DNA of 5,102 nt. Origin: Treponema sp. GTDB taxonomy: Bacteria; Spirochaetota; Spirochaetia; Treponematales; Breznakiellaceae. The stretch's first letter is position 1; every line of letters starts with the position of its first letter. Shown one piece after another: positions 1 through 5,102 of the stretch. The position numbers and the translations under genes were made by a program. The stretch is taken from positions 11,275-16,376 of the forward strand of contig WQRT01000025.1 in the NCBI GenBank assembly GCA_009786625.1, given 5' to 3'. A model generated the notes under the pieces. That model made no database searches. It was not told the DNA's origin and saw only the letters and a program-made list of their open reading frames with translations.

Positions 1-107
1 GCATCAGCCATATTGCCGCCGAATGTATGGAGTCCGGGTAAGTCGGGAACACTTACCAGAATTTTTCTTTTTTCAATGGAAAAAACCGCCGGATATACAT
101 ATTTCAT
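1..107 (-). CDS. hicB: HicB family antitoxin, N-terminal part (cut by window edge)
   Basis: Only the first 35 codons are in the window; the gene continues beyond base 1. The visible protein begins MKYVYPAVF, followed by a short charged turn (IEKRK), a strand (ILVSV) and the loop PDLPGLHTFGG. This is the usual start of the HicB RNase-H-like fold, where a strand, a hairpin and the conserved [FV]PDLPG loop occur in this order. HicB proteins bind and block the HicA mRNA-cleaving toxin, and many carry a C-terminal DNA-binding domain (HTH or ribbon-helix-helix) that represses their own operon; that part is not visible here. The start at base 107 is supported by a perfect AGGAGG seven bases upstream. 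The gene follows hicA by only 10 bases, so the two are surely co-transcribed. The pairing with hicA makes the family call secure despite the truncation. Whether the full protein is intact cannot be judged. Confidence 0.85.
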   Translation of the reverse strand, partial: MKYVYPAVFSIEKRKILVSVPDLPGLHTFGGNMAD

Positions 108-113
108 AATTAA

Positions 114-119
114 CCTCCT
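114..119 (-). promoter_or_regulatory. Strong ribosome binding site of hicB, overlapping the hicA stop codon
   Basis: The minus strand reads AGGAGG, a full match to the anti-Shine-Dalgarno core, seven bases before the hicB ATG. It overlaps the hicA TAG stop (118-120), so ribosomes finishing hicA end on the hicB site. This fits translational coupling and strong antitoxin synthesis. Confidence 0.8.
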
Positions 120-300
120 ATTCAAGCCCTGCATCTTTTAAAATAGATTTTAATGTACCTTTAGGGATATCCCCGGTATGCCTGGGTATAGAAATTTTTA
201 TTCCTGTTTTTCGCGGGTTTGTCGCCAAATCATGCGCTTTTCCATGAGTAATAACCCATCCGGCTTTAAGCAGTTTATGTTCAAGTTCCCGCTTAGTCAT
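118..300 (-). CDS. hicA: HicA family toxin (mRNA interferase)
   Basis: This 60-residue protein has the size and layout of HicA toxins, small double-stranded-RNA-binding-fold RNases that cleave mRNA and are neutralised by HicB. Visible features in order are: an N-terminal helix (residues 3-13), the GW pair at 14-15 that starts the first strand, the loop GKAHD with the likely catalytic histidine at H23, a basic segment NPRKTG, the strand IKISIPRH (34-41), then DIPKGTLKSILKDAGL (44-59), the typical C-terminal helix motif. The common GSHH active-site sequence is replaced by GKAHD, a variant in which the key histidine is kept. The start at 300 is chosen because the protein then begins exactly where HicA proteins begin, with a weak site (AAGGGA, 307-312) ahead. 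It is the first gene of a two-gene unit with hicB. The toxin appears full length and probably active; target specificity cannot be read from sequence. Confidence 0.9.
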   Translation of the reverse strand: MTKRELEHKLLKAGWVITHGKAHDLATNPRKTGIKISIPRHTGDIPKGTLKSILKDAGLE

Positions 301-316
301 GTTTTATCCCTTATTA

Positions 317-345
317 ATAATATACGTATTATTACGTATTGTCAA
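317..345 (-). promoter_or_regulatory. Sigma-70 type promoter of hicAB
   Basis: On the minus strand there is a perfect -35 hexamer TTGACA (345-340), a 17-base spacer (339-323) and a near-consensus -10 hexamer TATTAT (322-317). Transcription should start near base 310, giving a leader of only about 10 bases before the hicA ATG. That start would lie inside the AAGGGA motif at 307-312, so hicA would have a truncated ribosome binding site and be poorly translated compared with hicB. The hexamers are seen directly; the start point and its consequence are inferred. Confidence 0.75.
323..340. repeat. Two 8-base direct repeats in the hicAB promoter spacer, likely operator
   Basis: TACGTATT occurs at 323-330 and again at 333-340, exactly 10 bases apart, with two bases between. 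Each copy contains the palindrome TACGTA. Together they fill the whole spacer between -10 and -35 and touch the -35 element. Repeats spaced by one helical turn place two protein dimers or subunits on the same DNA face, so binding here would block RNA polymerase. HicB proteins are known to repress their own promoters, which makes HicB or the HicAB complex the natural candidate ligand; this is inferred. Confidence 0.55.
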
Positions 346-395
346 TAATATTAATTTTCAATTAGTGATAATAAAAAGTGAATTTATTAAAATTT

Positions 396-926
396 CTACT
401 CAGAATAATAATCAATCAGCGTAGTAACAGGCGTAGGGTCTAAGATTTTCTTGTAGTTTAAAAACGGGAGTCCCACAATGCCGAAAAACTCCGGGACCTC
501 GGCGCCGCCTTCCACGAGAATGGAGCGGGCGGCGTTTAACGTACCGCCTGTGGCGATTAAATCGTCTGTAAGCAATATGCGCTTTCCTCTTGGCACGTCG
601 GCTTTGTGCACTTCAATTTCCGCCATGGCGTATTCAAGAGCGTATTTTCTGGCGAGCGTTACGCCGGGAAGTTTTCCTTTTTTGCGGATTGGAATTACCG
701 GGATATCCATATTAAATGCAAACGCGGCGGCGAATAAAAAACCGCGGGCTTCTATCGCGGCGACAGCGTCGATTTTTTTATCTTTGTAAATCTCTGTCAT
801 TTTTTCTATGCAGTACCTGAATGCGGGAGGAGAAGCGAGTATGCTTGTAATGTCATAAAAAAGTATGCCTTTTTTTGGAAAATCGGGAACTTTCCTGATA
901 TAATCATCCAGGTTTAATTCAATCAT
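396..926 (-). CDS. apt: Adenine phosphoribosyltransferase
   Basis: The 176-residue product has the normal length and all landmarks of Apt, a cytoplasmic purine-salvage enzyme that joins adenine to 5-phosphoribosyl diphosphate to give AMP and diphosphate. Near the N-terminus, VPDFPKKGILFYDITSIL (13-30) is the family start motif. AAIEARGFLFAAAFA (56-70) is the conserved segment following strand 2. RKKGKLPG (81-88) and the following ARKYALEYA (92-100) belong to the flexible loop over the active site. ILLTDDLIATGGT (117-129) is the PRPP-binding motif with the paired aspartates D121 and D122. GIVGLPFLNYKK near the C-terminus is also typical. The start at 926 is supported by GGAG at 936-933. It lies 36 bases after the flavodoxin-like gene and may be in one transcript with it. 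No terminator hairpin is seen between its stop and hicAB. The call is secure. Confidence 0.97.
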   Translation of the reverse strand: MIELNLDDYIRKVPDFPKKGILFYDITSILASPPAFRYCIEKMTEIYKDKKIDAVAAIEARGFLFAAAFAFNMDIPVIPIRKKGKLPGVTLARKYALEYAMAEIEVHKADVPRGKRILLTDDLIATGGTLNAARSILVEGGAEVPEFFGIVGLPFLNYKKILDPTPVTTLIDYYSE

Positions 927-932
927 TCTTTT

Positions 933-937
933 CTCCG
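933..937 (-). promoter_or_regulatory. Ribosome binding site of apt
   Basis: The minus strand reads CGGAG followed by AAAAGA and the ATG at 926-924, a good Shine-Dalgarno core at normal spacing. It fixes the apt start where the family alignment also puts it. Confidence 0.6.
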
Positions 938-962
938 CGGTTTTATCTGATTTAACAGTTTT

Positions 963-1340
963 CTATTTAATCGAATTGAGCCATTTTTTTAAGGCGGCCT
1001 TTTTTATTTCTCCGTCTTTAAAAAGAAGCGGTTCTCCGCAGTCCGCTTCGCTGTCTTTTAAAATACCGGCCAGATATTTTATCGATTTTTCTTTTACGGA
1101 AAAAACGCCGCATTTTCTGGAAGCGAGATTTATGTGCGCAAGCATTTCTTCAAGATAGGCGAATGATGACGGTGAAGGATTCTCGCAGCCAAGAAAGAAA
1201 ATATCTGCGGGAAGAAGATCATTTCCGGCGAAATTATCCGCGCTGCATATTTTTACCTTGTAACCTTCAAGCGTTTCTTCTATCCGGAGTGCAATCGATC
1301 CAATTAACTCTGTTCCGTCGGTAATAATTAATGCATTCAT
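963..1340 (-). CDS. Flavodoxin-like protein of unknown function
   Basis: This is a 125-residue protein, somewhat short for a flavodoxin (usually about 140 or more). The order of strands and helices fits the flavodoxin fold: a first strand NALIITDGTEL (2-12) followed by helix SIALRIEETLEG, strand YKVKICSA (27-34), then LPADIFFLGCENPSPSSFAYLEEMLAHI (43-70), which resembles the family's strand 3, substrate loop and helix, then KCGVFSVKEKS (76-86), the fourth strand region. The FMN phosphate loop, usually T-x-T-G-x-T, is here ITDGTEL, a partial match only, and aromatic residues that normally stack on the flavin are not evident. It may bind flavin weakly, bind something else, or have lost the cofactor. 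There is no signal peptide, so it is cytoplasmic. The gene sits between the exported-protein gene and apt on the same strand. The fold call is moderate; no specific function is proposed. Confidence 0.6.
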   Translation of the reverse strand: MNALIITDGTELIGSIALRIEETLEGYKVKICSADNFAGNDLLPADIFFLGCENPSPSSFAYLEEMLAHINLASRKCGVFSVKEKSIKYLAGILKDSEADCGEPLLFKDGEIKKAALKKWLNSIK

Positions 1341-1351
1341 GGCGCCTATTT

Positions 1352-1381
1352 ATCCTACCTGATATAAGTTTTATTTGTCAA
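1352..1381 (-). promoter_or_regulatory. Possible promoter before the flavodoxin-like gene
   Basis: A perfect TTGACA (1381-1376, minus strand) overlaps the stop codon of the exported-protein gene. An 18-base spacer leads to TAGGAT (1357-1352), which matches four of six -10 positions. The -10 match and spacing are both imperfect, so this could be chance. If real, it would let the flavodoxin-like gene and apt be transcribed separately from the gene ahead of them. Confidence 0.3.
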
Positions 1382-2343
1382 TCGTTCCGTTCGGTTCCCA
1401 AACCCTGAACCGCGTAATTAACAACAACCCAGATATTATCTCTTTTTTCAAGGTAATATGTATACCGTCTCACATCCGTAAAAGCCGGGAATCTGAATCT
1501 TTGAAGAACAATAACTGTTCCTTCGGTGCTGTTGTATTCCGTCCGCATAATTTCAAATGATGTTGGAATTACAAGGATATCGCCGTCATAAACAGATGTT
1601 TGAAGGCTTAATCTGAAATTGGCAATCATCCTTCTTCTGCCTTCCTCGTTTTCGGCAAGGAATTGGCGTCTTCTGGCTGCATCCTGAAGAAGCATTGCTT
1701 CAAGGTCGATATACAATAAATACCTTTCCCACTGTGATTGCTGGCGGGCGGTAATCATGTAAGTAATAACCTGATCGGGAGAAAGAGGCTGTCTTGTCAG
1801 TACCGCTCCTGTATCGATATCCATTTCAAGGGGAATACCGTCCGGTCCCGGAATCGCGGGCGGCCTTAAAGTCAAATTAAGGTAATTTGATTCCATTTCT
1901 TCAATGGAAGCGGCGCGGATTAGTTCCGGGTAAACAATGGCGCGGAGTCTGAATGAACCGCTTTGATCAAAACGGACATAGTCGCGAAGGTCTTCAACAA
2001 AAGAAAATGATTCCATGCTTTCAATCGAAATTTCGCGGAAGAAGATATGGTTCATTTGAGTCCGCTTGCGTACCAGCATATCGGAGTCGGGGAGTCTTCT
2101 GTTGGACATAGACCTTATATCGAAATCAATAGAAAATGCGCGATCATCGGCAAGTTTAAAACGGTACGGCGAAGGGCTGTTATTTGTAATCGTTATCTGC
2201 ACATAGATCGGGCTTGAATCTACATAATAAATGCGCCTGTCGGAGAACCTGATATTAAACTCAACTTGTCCCTGCGCTGCGTGAATATGAGACAGGCTCA
2301 ATATACTTAAAAAAATCGCGGCTAAAATTTGATATTTTTTCAT
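1378..2343 (-). CDS. Exported protein of unknown function with Ig-like and NTF2-like-looking regions
   Basis: The product is 321 residues. The frame is open further upstream, to 2406, but the start at 2343 is preferred: from there the protein begins MKKYQ and a hydrophobic stretch (6-18) ending in HIHAAQG, a clear Sec signal peptide, with GAAAGGA-like purines (around 2352-2357) ahead. There is no lipobox cysteine, so the mature protein should be periplasmic or secreted. Residues 27-140 read as alternating strands (for example SPIYVQITITNNS at 44-56 and SGSFRLRAIVYPEL at 128-141), as in an Ig-like sandwich. A proline-rich linker (160-172) follows. Residues 186-321 hold helices (ERYLLYIDLEAMLLQDAARRRQFL, 206-229, part of it charged) and then strands with VIPTSFEIMRTEY, GTVIVLQRFRF, RRYTYYLEKR and IWVVVNYAVQG, a pattern like a C-terminal NTF2-like domain. 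I do not recognise the family; domain names are fold-level guesses. Confidence 0.75.
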   Translation of the reverse strand: MKKYQILAAIFLSILSLSHIHAAQGQVEFNIRFSDRRIYYVDSSPIYVQITITNNSPSPYRFKLADDRAFSIDFDIRSMSNRRLPDSDMLVRKRTQMNHIFFREISIESMESFSFVEDLRDYVRFDQSGSFRLRAIVYPELIRAASIEEMESNYLNLTLRPPAIPGPDGIPLEMDIDTGAVLTRQPLSPDQVITYMITARQQSQWERYLLYIDLEAMLLQDAARRRQFLAENEEGRRRMIANFRLSLQTSVYDGDILVIPTSFEIMRTEYNSTEGTVIVLQRFRFPAFTDVRRYTYYLEKRDNIWVVVNYAVQGLGTERND

Positions 2344-2366
2344 AATACATCCTTTCTTTACCGGGT

Positions 2367-2379
2367 GTTCAAAGTGAAC
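2367..2379. repeat. Inverted repeat GTTCA-AAG-TGAAC, possible operator
   Basis: Two perfect 5-base arms flank a 3-base centre. The repeat covers the candidate -35 of mfd and lies downstream of the candidate start point of the exported-protein gene, where a bound protein could affect both. Its half-site orientation (GTTC then GAAC) is opposite to the GAAC-N4-GTTC LexA box of Bacillus type, so it is not called an SOS box. It may be chance in a short region. Confidence 0.3.
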
Positions 2380-2388
2380 GCACTTCTG

Positions 2389-2398
2389 TACTATAGTA
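2389..2398. promoter_or_regulatory. Symmetric -10 element TACTATAGTA
   Basis: The ten bases are a perfect palindrome, so each strand reads TATAGT, a five-of-six match to TATAAT, in mirror positions. Symmetric -10 elements are known to support transcription in both directions in bacteria, and here genes do lie on both sides. Function is inferred from position and symmetry. Confidence 0.45.
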
Positions 2399-2412
2399 AT
2401 CGGCATAATTTC

Positions 2413-5102
2413 ATGAAATCCTTATCCTTTGATGACTTAATAAAAAAGACATCCGCTTCCAAACCTGTCATGGCGTTTTTATCGGCAGTTAAAGAGGGGA
2501 AATTCCCGGTTGATATCGAAGGCAGCGAAGGAGCTTTTAACGCGGTTTTAATAGCTCACGCGTATCATGCTTTAGGCGGGACATTTTTTGTAGTTGTACC
2601 TCACGAAATCGCGGCCGAGGATCTTTTAACAGACCTGTGCGCCGCGGGTATACCCTGTTTAAAATTCCCCTGGTGGGGGACTGCCCCTTACCGTGAATTA
2701 TCCTCTCTCGCTCCGGTTTTCGGCGAAAGAGTAAAAATCCTGATGGATATTGATAAGCCCGGTATTGTAATCATCCCGGAAAGGGCGTTTTTAAGCCCGA
2801 TGCCCCCCGCGGATTACATGAAAAACCTTTTTATCACGCTGAAACAAGGCGGCAATATCGATACAACGGCTTTATCCAAAACGCTTGTTTCATGCGGTTA
2901 TACCCGTGTGCCGAGAGTGCAGGTTCACGGCGAGTTCGCCCTGCGGGGAGAAGTGCTCGACATATTCATGGGAGGTGATGAAGAGGCTTACAGAGTTGTG
3001 TTCGATTTTGACAAAGTCGAAACGATAAAACGTTTTGATCCTGTGATGCAGAGAACTGACAATGTTAAACTGAATGAATTAATTATTCGGCCGATGAAAG
3101 AGGTTGTCTGGACTGATGATAGGATCAAAACTCTTGAAAAAAATCTTGCTTCATTTAAGGAATTTTCTGACGGCGGTAAATCCATAACCGCGGAATTGAT
3201 TACAAACCGTTTTATAAAAGGCGAAGAGATGTTTTTTCCTCTCGCGTTTGAAAAACCCGGCAGTATTCTGGATTATCTTGACGGGAAAGGAACCGTAGTT
3301 CTTCTCGACAGGGAACGGCTTGAAGCTATGAGCGAAAGCTATTTGCGCGAACACGAAGGCCTTTATATGCGGGCAAAAAGGGATAATAATTTTTACCCGC
3401 TTCCCGAGCGTCTGTTACTCGATTTTTCCGCTTTAATTAATAAAAAGAAAAAAATTATTTCGTTCCGTTCGATGAAGAGCGCTCCGAGAGCGGATGTCAG
3501 CCATATTGAGTTTACCTGCGAAACCGCAAGGAGTTTTTTCGGCAATATAAATTATTTAAAGGAAGAACTCACCTCCCTTCTTGGCGGCGGCTGGCAAATA
3601 TCTGTCGCTGCGGAATCGGAATTGCAGGCTGACAGGATAAAGGTAATTTTAGATCAGCATAAATCTCTTTCGATCATGTCAATTCCTTTAACCGCCGGTT
3701 TCTCGCTGCCTGATATCAAATTCATGCTGATTCAAGAGAATGAAATTTTCGGCAGACGCAAAAGGCCGCCGCGATCGCTTAAGACAGTCCGCTCAAGCCC
3801 CATTGATACATTTGTGGAAATAAATCCCGGCGATTACATTGTGCATGTGAATCACGGCATAGGGCTTTTTAAGGGGATTGAAAGATTAAACGCGCTTGGG
3901 AATGAGAGGGATTATATACACATTGAATACGCGGATGAGGAAACCGTTTTTGTCCCGGTTGAGCAGTTAAATCTTGTCCAGCGTTACATTGGAAGCGAAG
4001 GTCTGCCGCCGCGCCTTGATACTCTTGGATCAAAAAGCTGGGAGAACCGCAAGAGCCGCGTAAAAAAATCGGTGGAGGATATCGCGCAAAAATTAATCGA
4101 AATTTACGCGAAAAGAAAACAAGCGCGCGGCTTCGCTTTTCCCAAAGACACGGAATGGCAGATAATGTTTGAAGCCGCTTTCCCGTTTGATGAAACCGAA
4201 GATCAGATACGCTGCATCCGTGAAATAAAAGACGATATGGAAAACACATCTCCGATGGACAGGCTTGTATGCGGCGATGTCGGCTACGGAAAAACAGAAG
4301 TAGCTCTCCGCGCCTGTTTTAAGGCGGTAATGGGCGGCAGGCAGGCCGCGTTTCTTGCTCCCACCACCATTCTCGCGGAACAGCATTATGAAAATTTTCT
4401 GGAACGATTTTCCTCTTTTCCCGTGAATACCGCGATGCTTTCCCGCTTTGTGGATAAAAAGAAAACCCGCGTTATTCTTGAAAAATTAAAAAAAGGAGAA
4501 ATTGATCTTCTTGTCGGGACGCACAGGATAATACAACGTGATGTGCAATTTAAAAACCTCGGGCTTATCGTCATTGACGAAGAGCAGCGTTTCGGCGTTA
4601 AAGACAAGGAGCGCTTGAAAGAATTAAAATCAAATGTTGACTGCCTCACATTAAGCGCAACGCCGATTCCGCGCACGCTTCACATGAGCCTTGTAAAAAT
4701 CCGCGACATGAGCCTCCTTGCCAGTGCGCCTCCGGGCAGGCATCCGATAGAAACATTTGTGGAAGAATACGACGATTACCTTATCTCTAAAGCTATCCGC
4801 CGCGAGGTTGAAAGGGGAGGACAGGTTTTTTTTCTTCACAACCGCATTAACACATTAAGAGATACGCGTATTAAACTTGAAAGGCTGATGCCCGAAATAT
4901 TAATCGAAACCGCGCACGGGCAAATGGACGCGGGCGATCTTGAAGATGTTATGCGCCGTTTTATCCACGGAGGTTTTCATGTCCTTGTTTCTACAGCGAT
5001 TATCGAAAACGGAATTGACATCCCGAATGTTAATACTATTATAATCGACCGCGCCGATATGTACGGCGTCTCTCAGCTTTATCAGCTTCGCGGCAGGGTA
5101 GG
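2413..5102 (+). CDS. mfd: Transcription-repair coupling factor Mfd (C-terminus beyond window)
   Basis: The frame is open from 2413 to the window end: 896 of the usual roughly 1150 residues. Mfd is a DNA translocase that pushes stalled RNA polymerase off damaged DNA and recruits UvrA for nucleotide excision repair. The N-terminal third is the UvrB-like UvrA-binding module, with a degenerate nucleotide loop (GSEGAF, 37-42) and the conserved GEFALRGEVLDIF (173-185). A CarD-like RNA-polymerase-interacting domain runs from about 470 to 530 (PGDYIVHVNHGIG at 472-484, EYADEETVFVPVEQL to 519). The relay helix follows at about 542-576. Helicase motifs: Q-motif region FDETEDQ (592-598), Walker A GDVGYGKTE (621-629, K627), DEEQ (722-725), SATPIPRTL (748-756), TAIIENGIDIP (861-871), and QLRGRV (891-896), cut by the edge. 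The TRG motif and the autoinhibitory D7 domain are not in view. The start at 2413 gives a family-like N-terminus but has no clear Shine-Dalgarno; the next ATG, at 2470, has none either. All catalytic motifs seen are intact. Confidence 0.97.
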   Translation, partial: MKSLSFDDLIKKTSASKPVMAFLSAVKEGKFPVDIEGSEGAFNAVLIAHAYHALGGTFFVVVPHEIAAEDLLTDLCAAGIPCLKFPWWGTAPYRELSSLAPVFGERVKILMDIDKPGIVIIPERAFLSPMPPADYMKNLFITLKQGGNIDTTALSKTLVSCGYTRVPRVQVHGEFALRGEVLDIFMGGDEEAYRVVFDFDKVETIKRFDPVMQRTDNVKLNELIIRPMKEVVWTDDRIKTLEKNLASFKEFSDGGKSITAELITNRFIKGEEMFFPLAFEKPGSILDYLDGKGTVVLLDRERLEAMSESYLREHEGLYMRAKRDNNFYPLPERLLLDFSALINKKKKIISFRSMKSAPRADVSHIEFTCETARSFFGNINYLKEELTSLLGGGWQISVAAESELQADRIKVILDQHKSLSIMSIPLTAGFSLPDIKFMLIQENEIFGRRKRPPRSLKTVRSSPIDTFVEINPGDYIVHVNHGIGLFKGIERLNALGNERDYIHIEYADEETVFVPVEQLNLVQRYIGSEGLPPRLDTLGSKSWENRKSRVKKSVEDIAQKLIEIYAKRKQARGFAFPKDTEWQIMFEAAFPFDETEDQIRCIREIKDDMENTSPMDRLVCGDVGYGKTEVALRACFKAVMGGRQAAFLAPTTILAEQHYENFLERFSSFPVNTAMLSRFVDKKKTRVILEKLKKGEIDLLVGTHRIIQRDVQFKNLGLIVIDEEQRFGVKDKERLKELKSNVDCLTLSATPIPRTLHMSLVKIRDMSLLASAPPGRHPIETFVEEYDDYLISKAIRREVERGGQVFFLHNRINTLRDTRIKLERLMPEILIETAHGQMDAGDLEDVMRRFIHGGFHVLVSTAIIENGIDIPNVNTIIIDRADMYGVSQLYQLRGRV

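Larger units (their letters stand above)
2344..2412. promoter_or_regulatory. Divergent promoter region between the exported-protein gene and mfd
   Basis: Both genes are read outward from this 69-base gap, so it must hold the promoter or promoters for each unless one is expressed from elsewhere. For mfd, a candidate is TTCAAA (2368-2373), an 18-base spacer and TATAGT (2392-2397). For the minus strand, TATAGT at 2395-2390 is the best -10, but its -35 would fall inside the start of mfd and is poor. The minus-strand leader would be about 40 bases and the mfd leader about 9. Confidence 0.45.

Noticed and set aside
118..345. hicAB as part of a mobile element
   Set aside because: The AT-rich gap and cassette arrangement suggest possible acquisition, but no terminal repeats, integrase, transposase or attachment duplication is visible in the window.
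381..395. AT-only inverted repeat just after the apt stop
   Set aside because: Five A-T pairs around a four-base loop are too weak for an intrinsic terminator and no clear T tract follows.
478..789. A 103-codon open frame on the plus strand inside apt
   Set aside because: It is antisense to a certain apt gene; the predicted protein is low-complexity, rich in Ala and Ser, with no motif and no ribosome binding site.
991..1006. AAGGC-G-GCCTT followed by a T run, looking like a terminator on the plus strand
   Set aside because: The loop would be too short for the full stem, leaving about four pairs. It lies inside the flavodoxin-like coding region, and no plus-strand transcript is expected to end there.
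2344..2406. Upstream extension of the exported-protein gene to an ATG at 2406
   Set aside because: It would add 21 residues ahead of a clear signal peptide and run through the divergent promoter elements; the ATG at 2343 has purines at suitable spacing and begins the signal peptide properly.
4062..4068. A7 tract in mfd (and a T8 tract at 4826-4833) as possible slippage or phase-variation sites
   Set aside because: The reading frame runs intact through both into conserved motifs, the codons fit the family, and the tracts are no longer than expected in AT-leaning coding sequence.
3869..4249. A 126-codon minus-strand open frame, with similar ones at 4093-4386, 4386-4676 and 4651-4839
   Set aside because: All lie antisense to mfd within its conserved domains. 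Their proteins show no recognisable motif and are best explained as by-products of mfd codon use.

Overview
The window looks like ordinary chromosomal sequence from a bacterium, most likely a spirochaete of the Treponema group. That lineage call is an inference from how the adenine phosphoribosyltransferase and Mfd proteins read, from the company they keep, and from a lineage-restricted-looking secreted protein beside them. No ribosomal RNA or other decisive marker is present. Base composition is moderate in the genes and clearly more AT-rich in the 95-base gap at 301-395.

Layout. Five genes lie on the minus strand and one on the plus strand. Reading the minus strand from its upstream end: a 321-residue exported protein of unknown function (2343 to 1378), a 125-residue flavodoxin-like protein (1340 to 963), adenine phosphoribosyltransferase apt (926 to 396), then a type II toxin-antitoxin pair, hicA (300 to 118) and the first 35 codons of hicB (107 to the window edge). 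Transcribed away from these, on the plus strand from 2413, is mfd, the transcription-repair coupling factor. It is open to the end of the window with 896 codons, ending inside helicase motif VI.

The first three minus-strand genes are closely spaced (37 and 36 bases apart) and may be co-transcribed, although a good -35-like hexamer sits at the end of the first one. The hicAB pair has its own strong promoter and is best seen as an independent cassette placed downstream of apt. The 69-base divergent gap (2344-2412) between the exported-protein gene and mfd contains a perfectly palindromic -10-like element and a separate inverted repeat, so both genes may share control there.

No convincing new multi-gene system was found. 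The items most worth a second look are the two 8-base direct repeats, one helical turn apart, that fill the spacer of the hicAB promoter; the symmetric -10 element of the divergent mfd promoter region; and the uncharacterised exported protein and degenerate flavodoxin-like protein next to apt. No tRNA, rRNA, CRISPR array, insertion sequence or intrinsic terminator could be supported, and there is no gene-free stretch longer than 300 bases.
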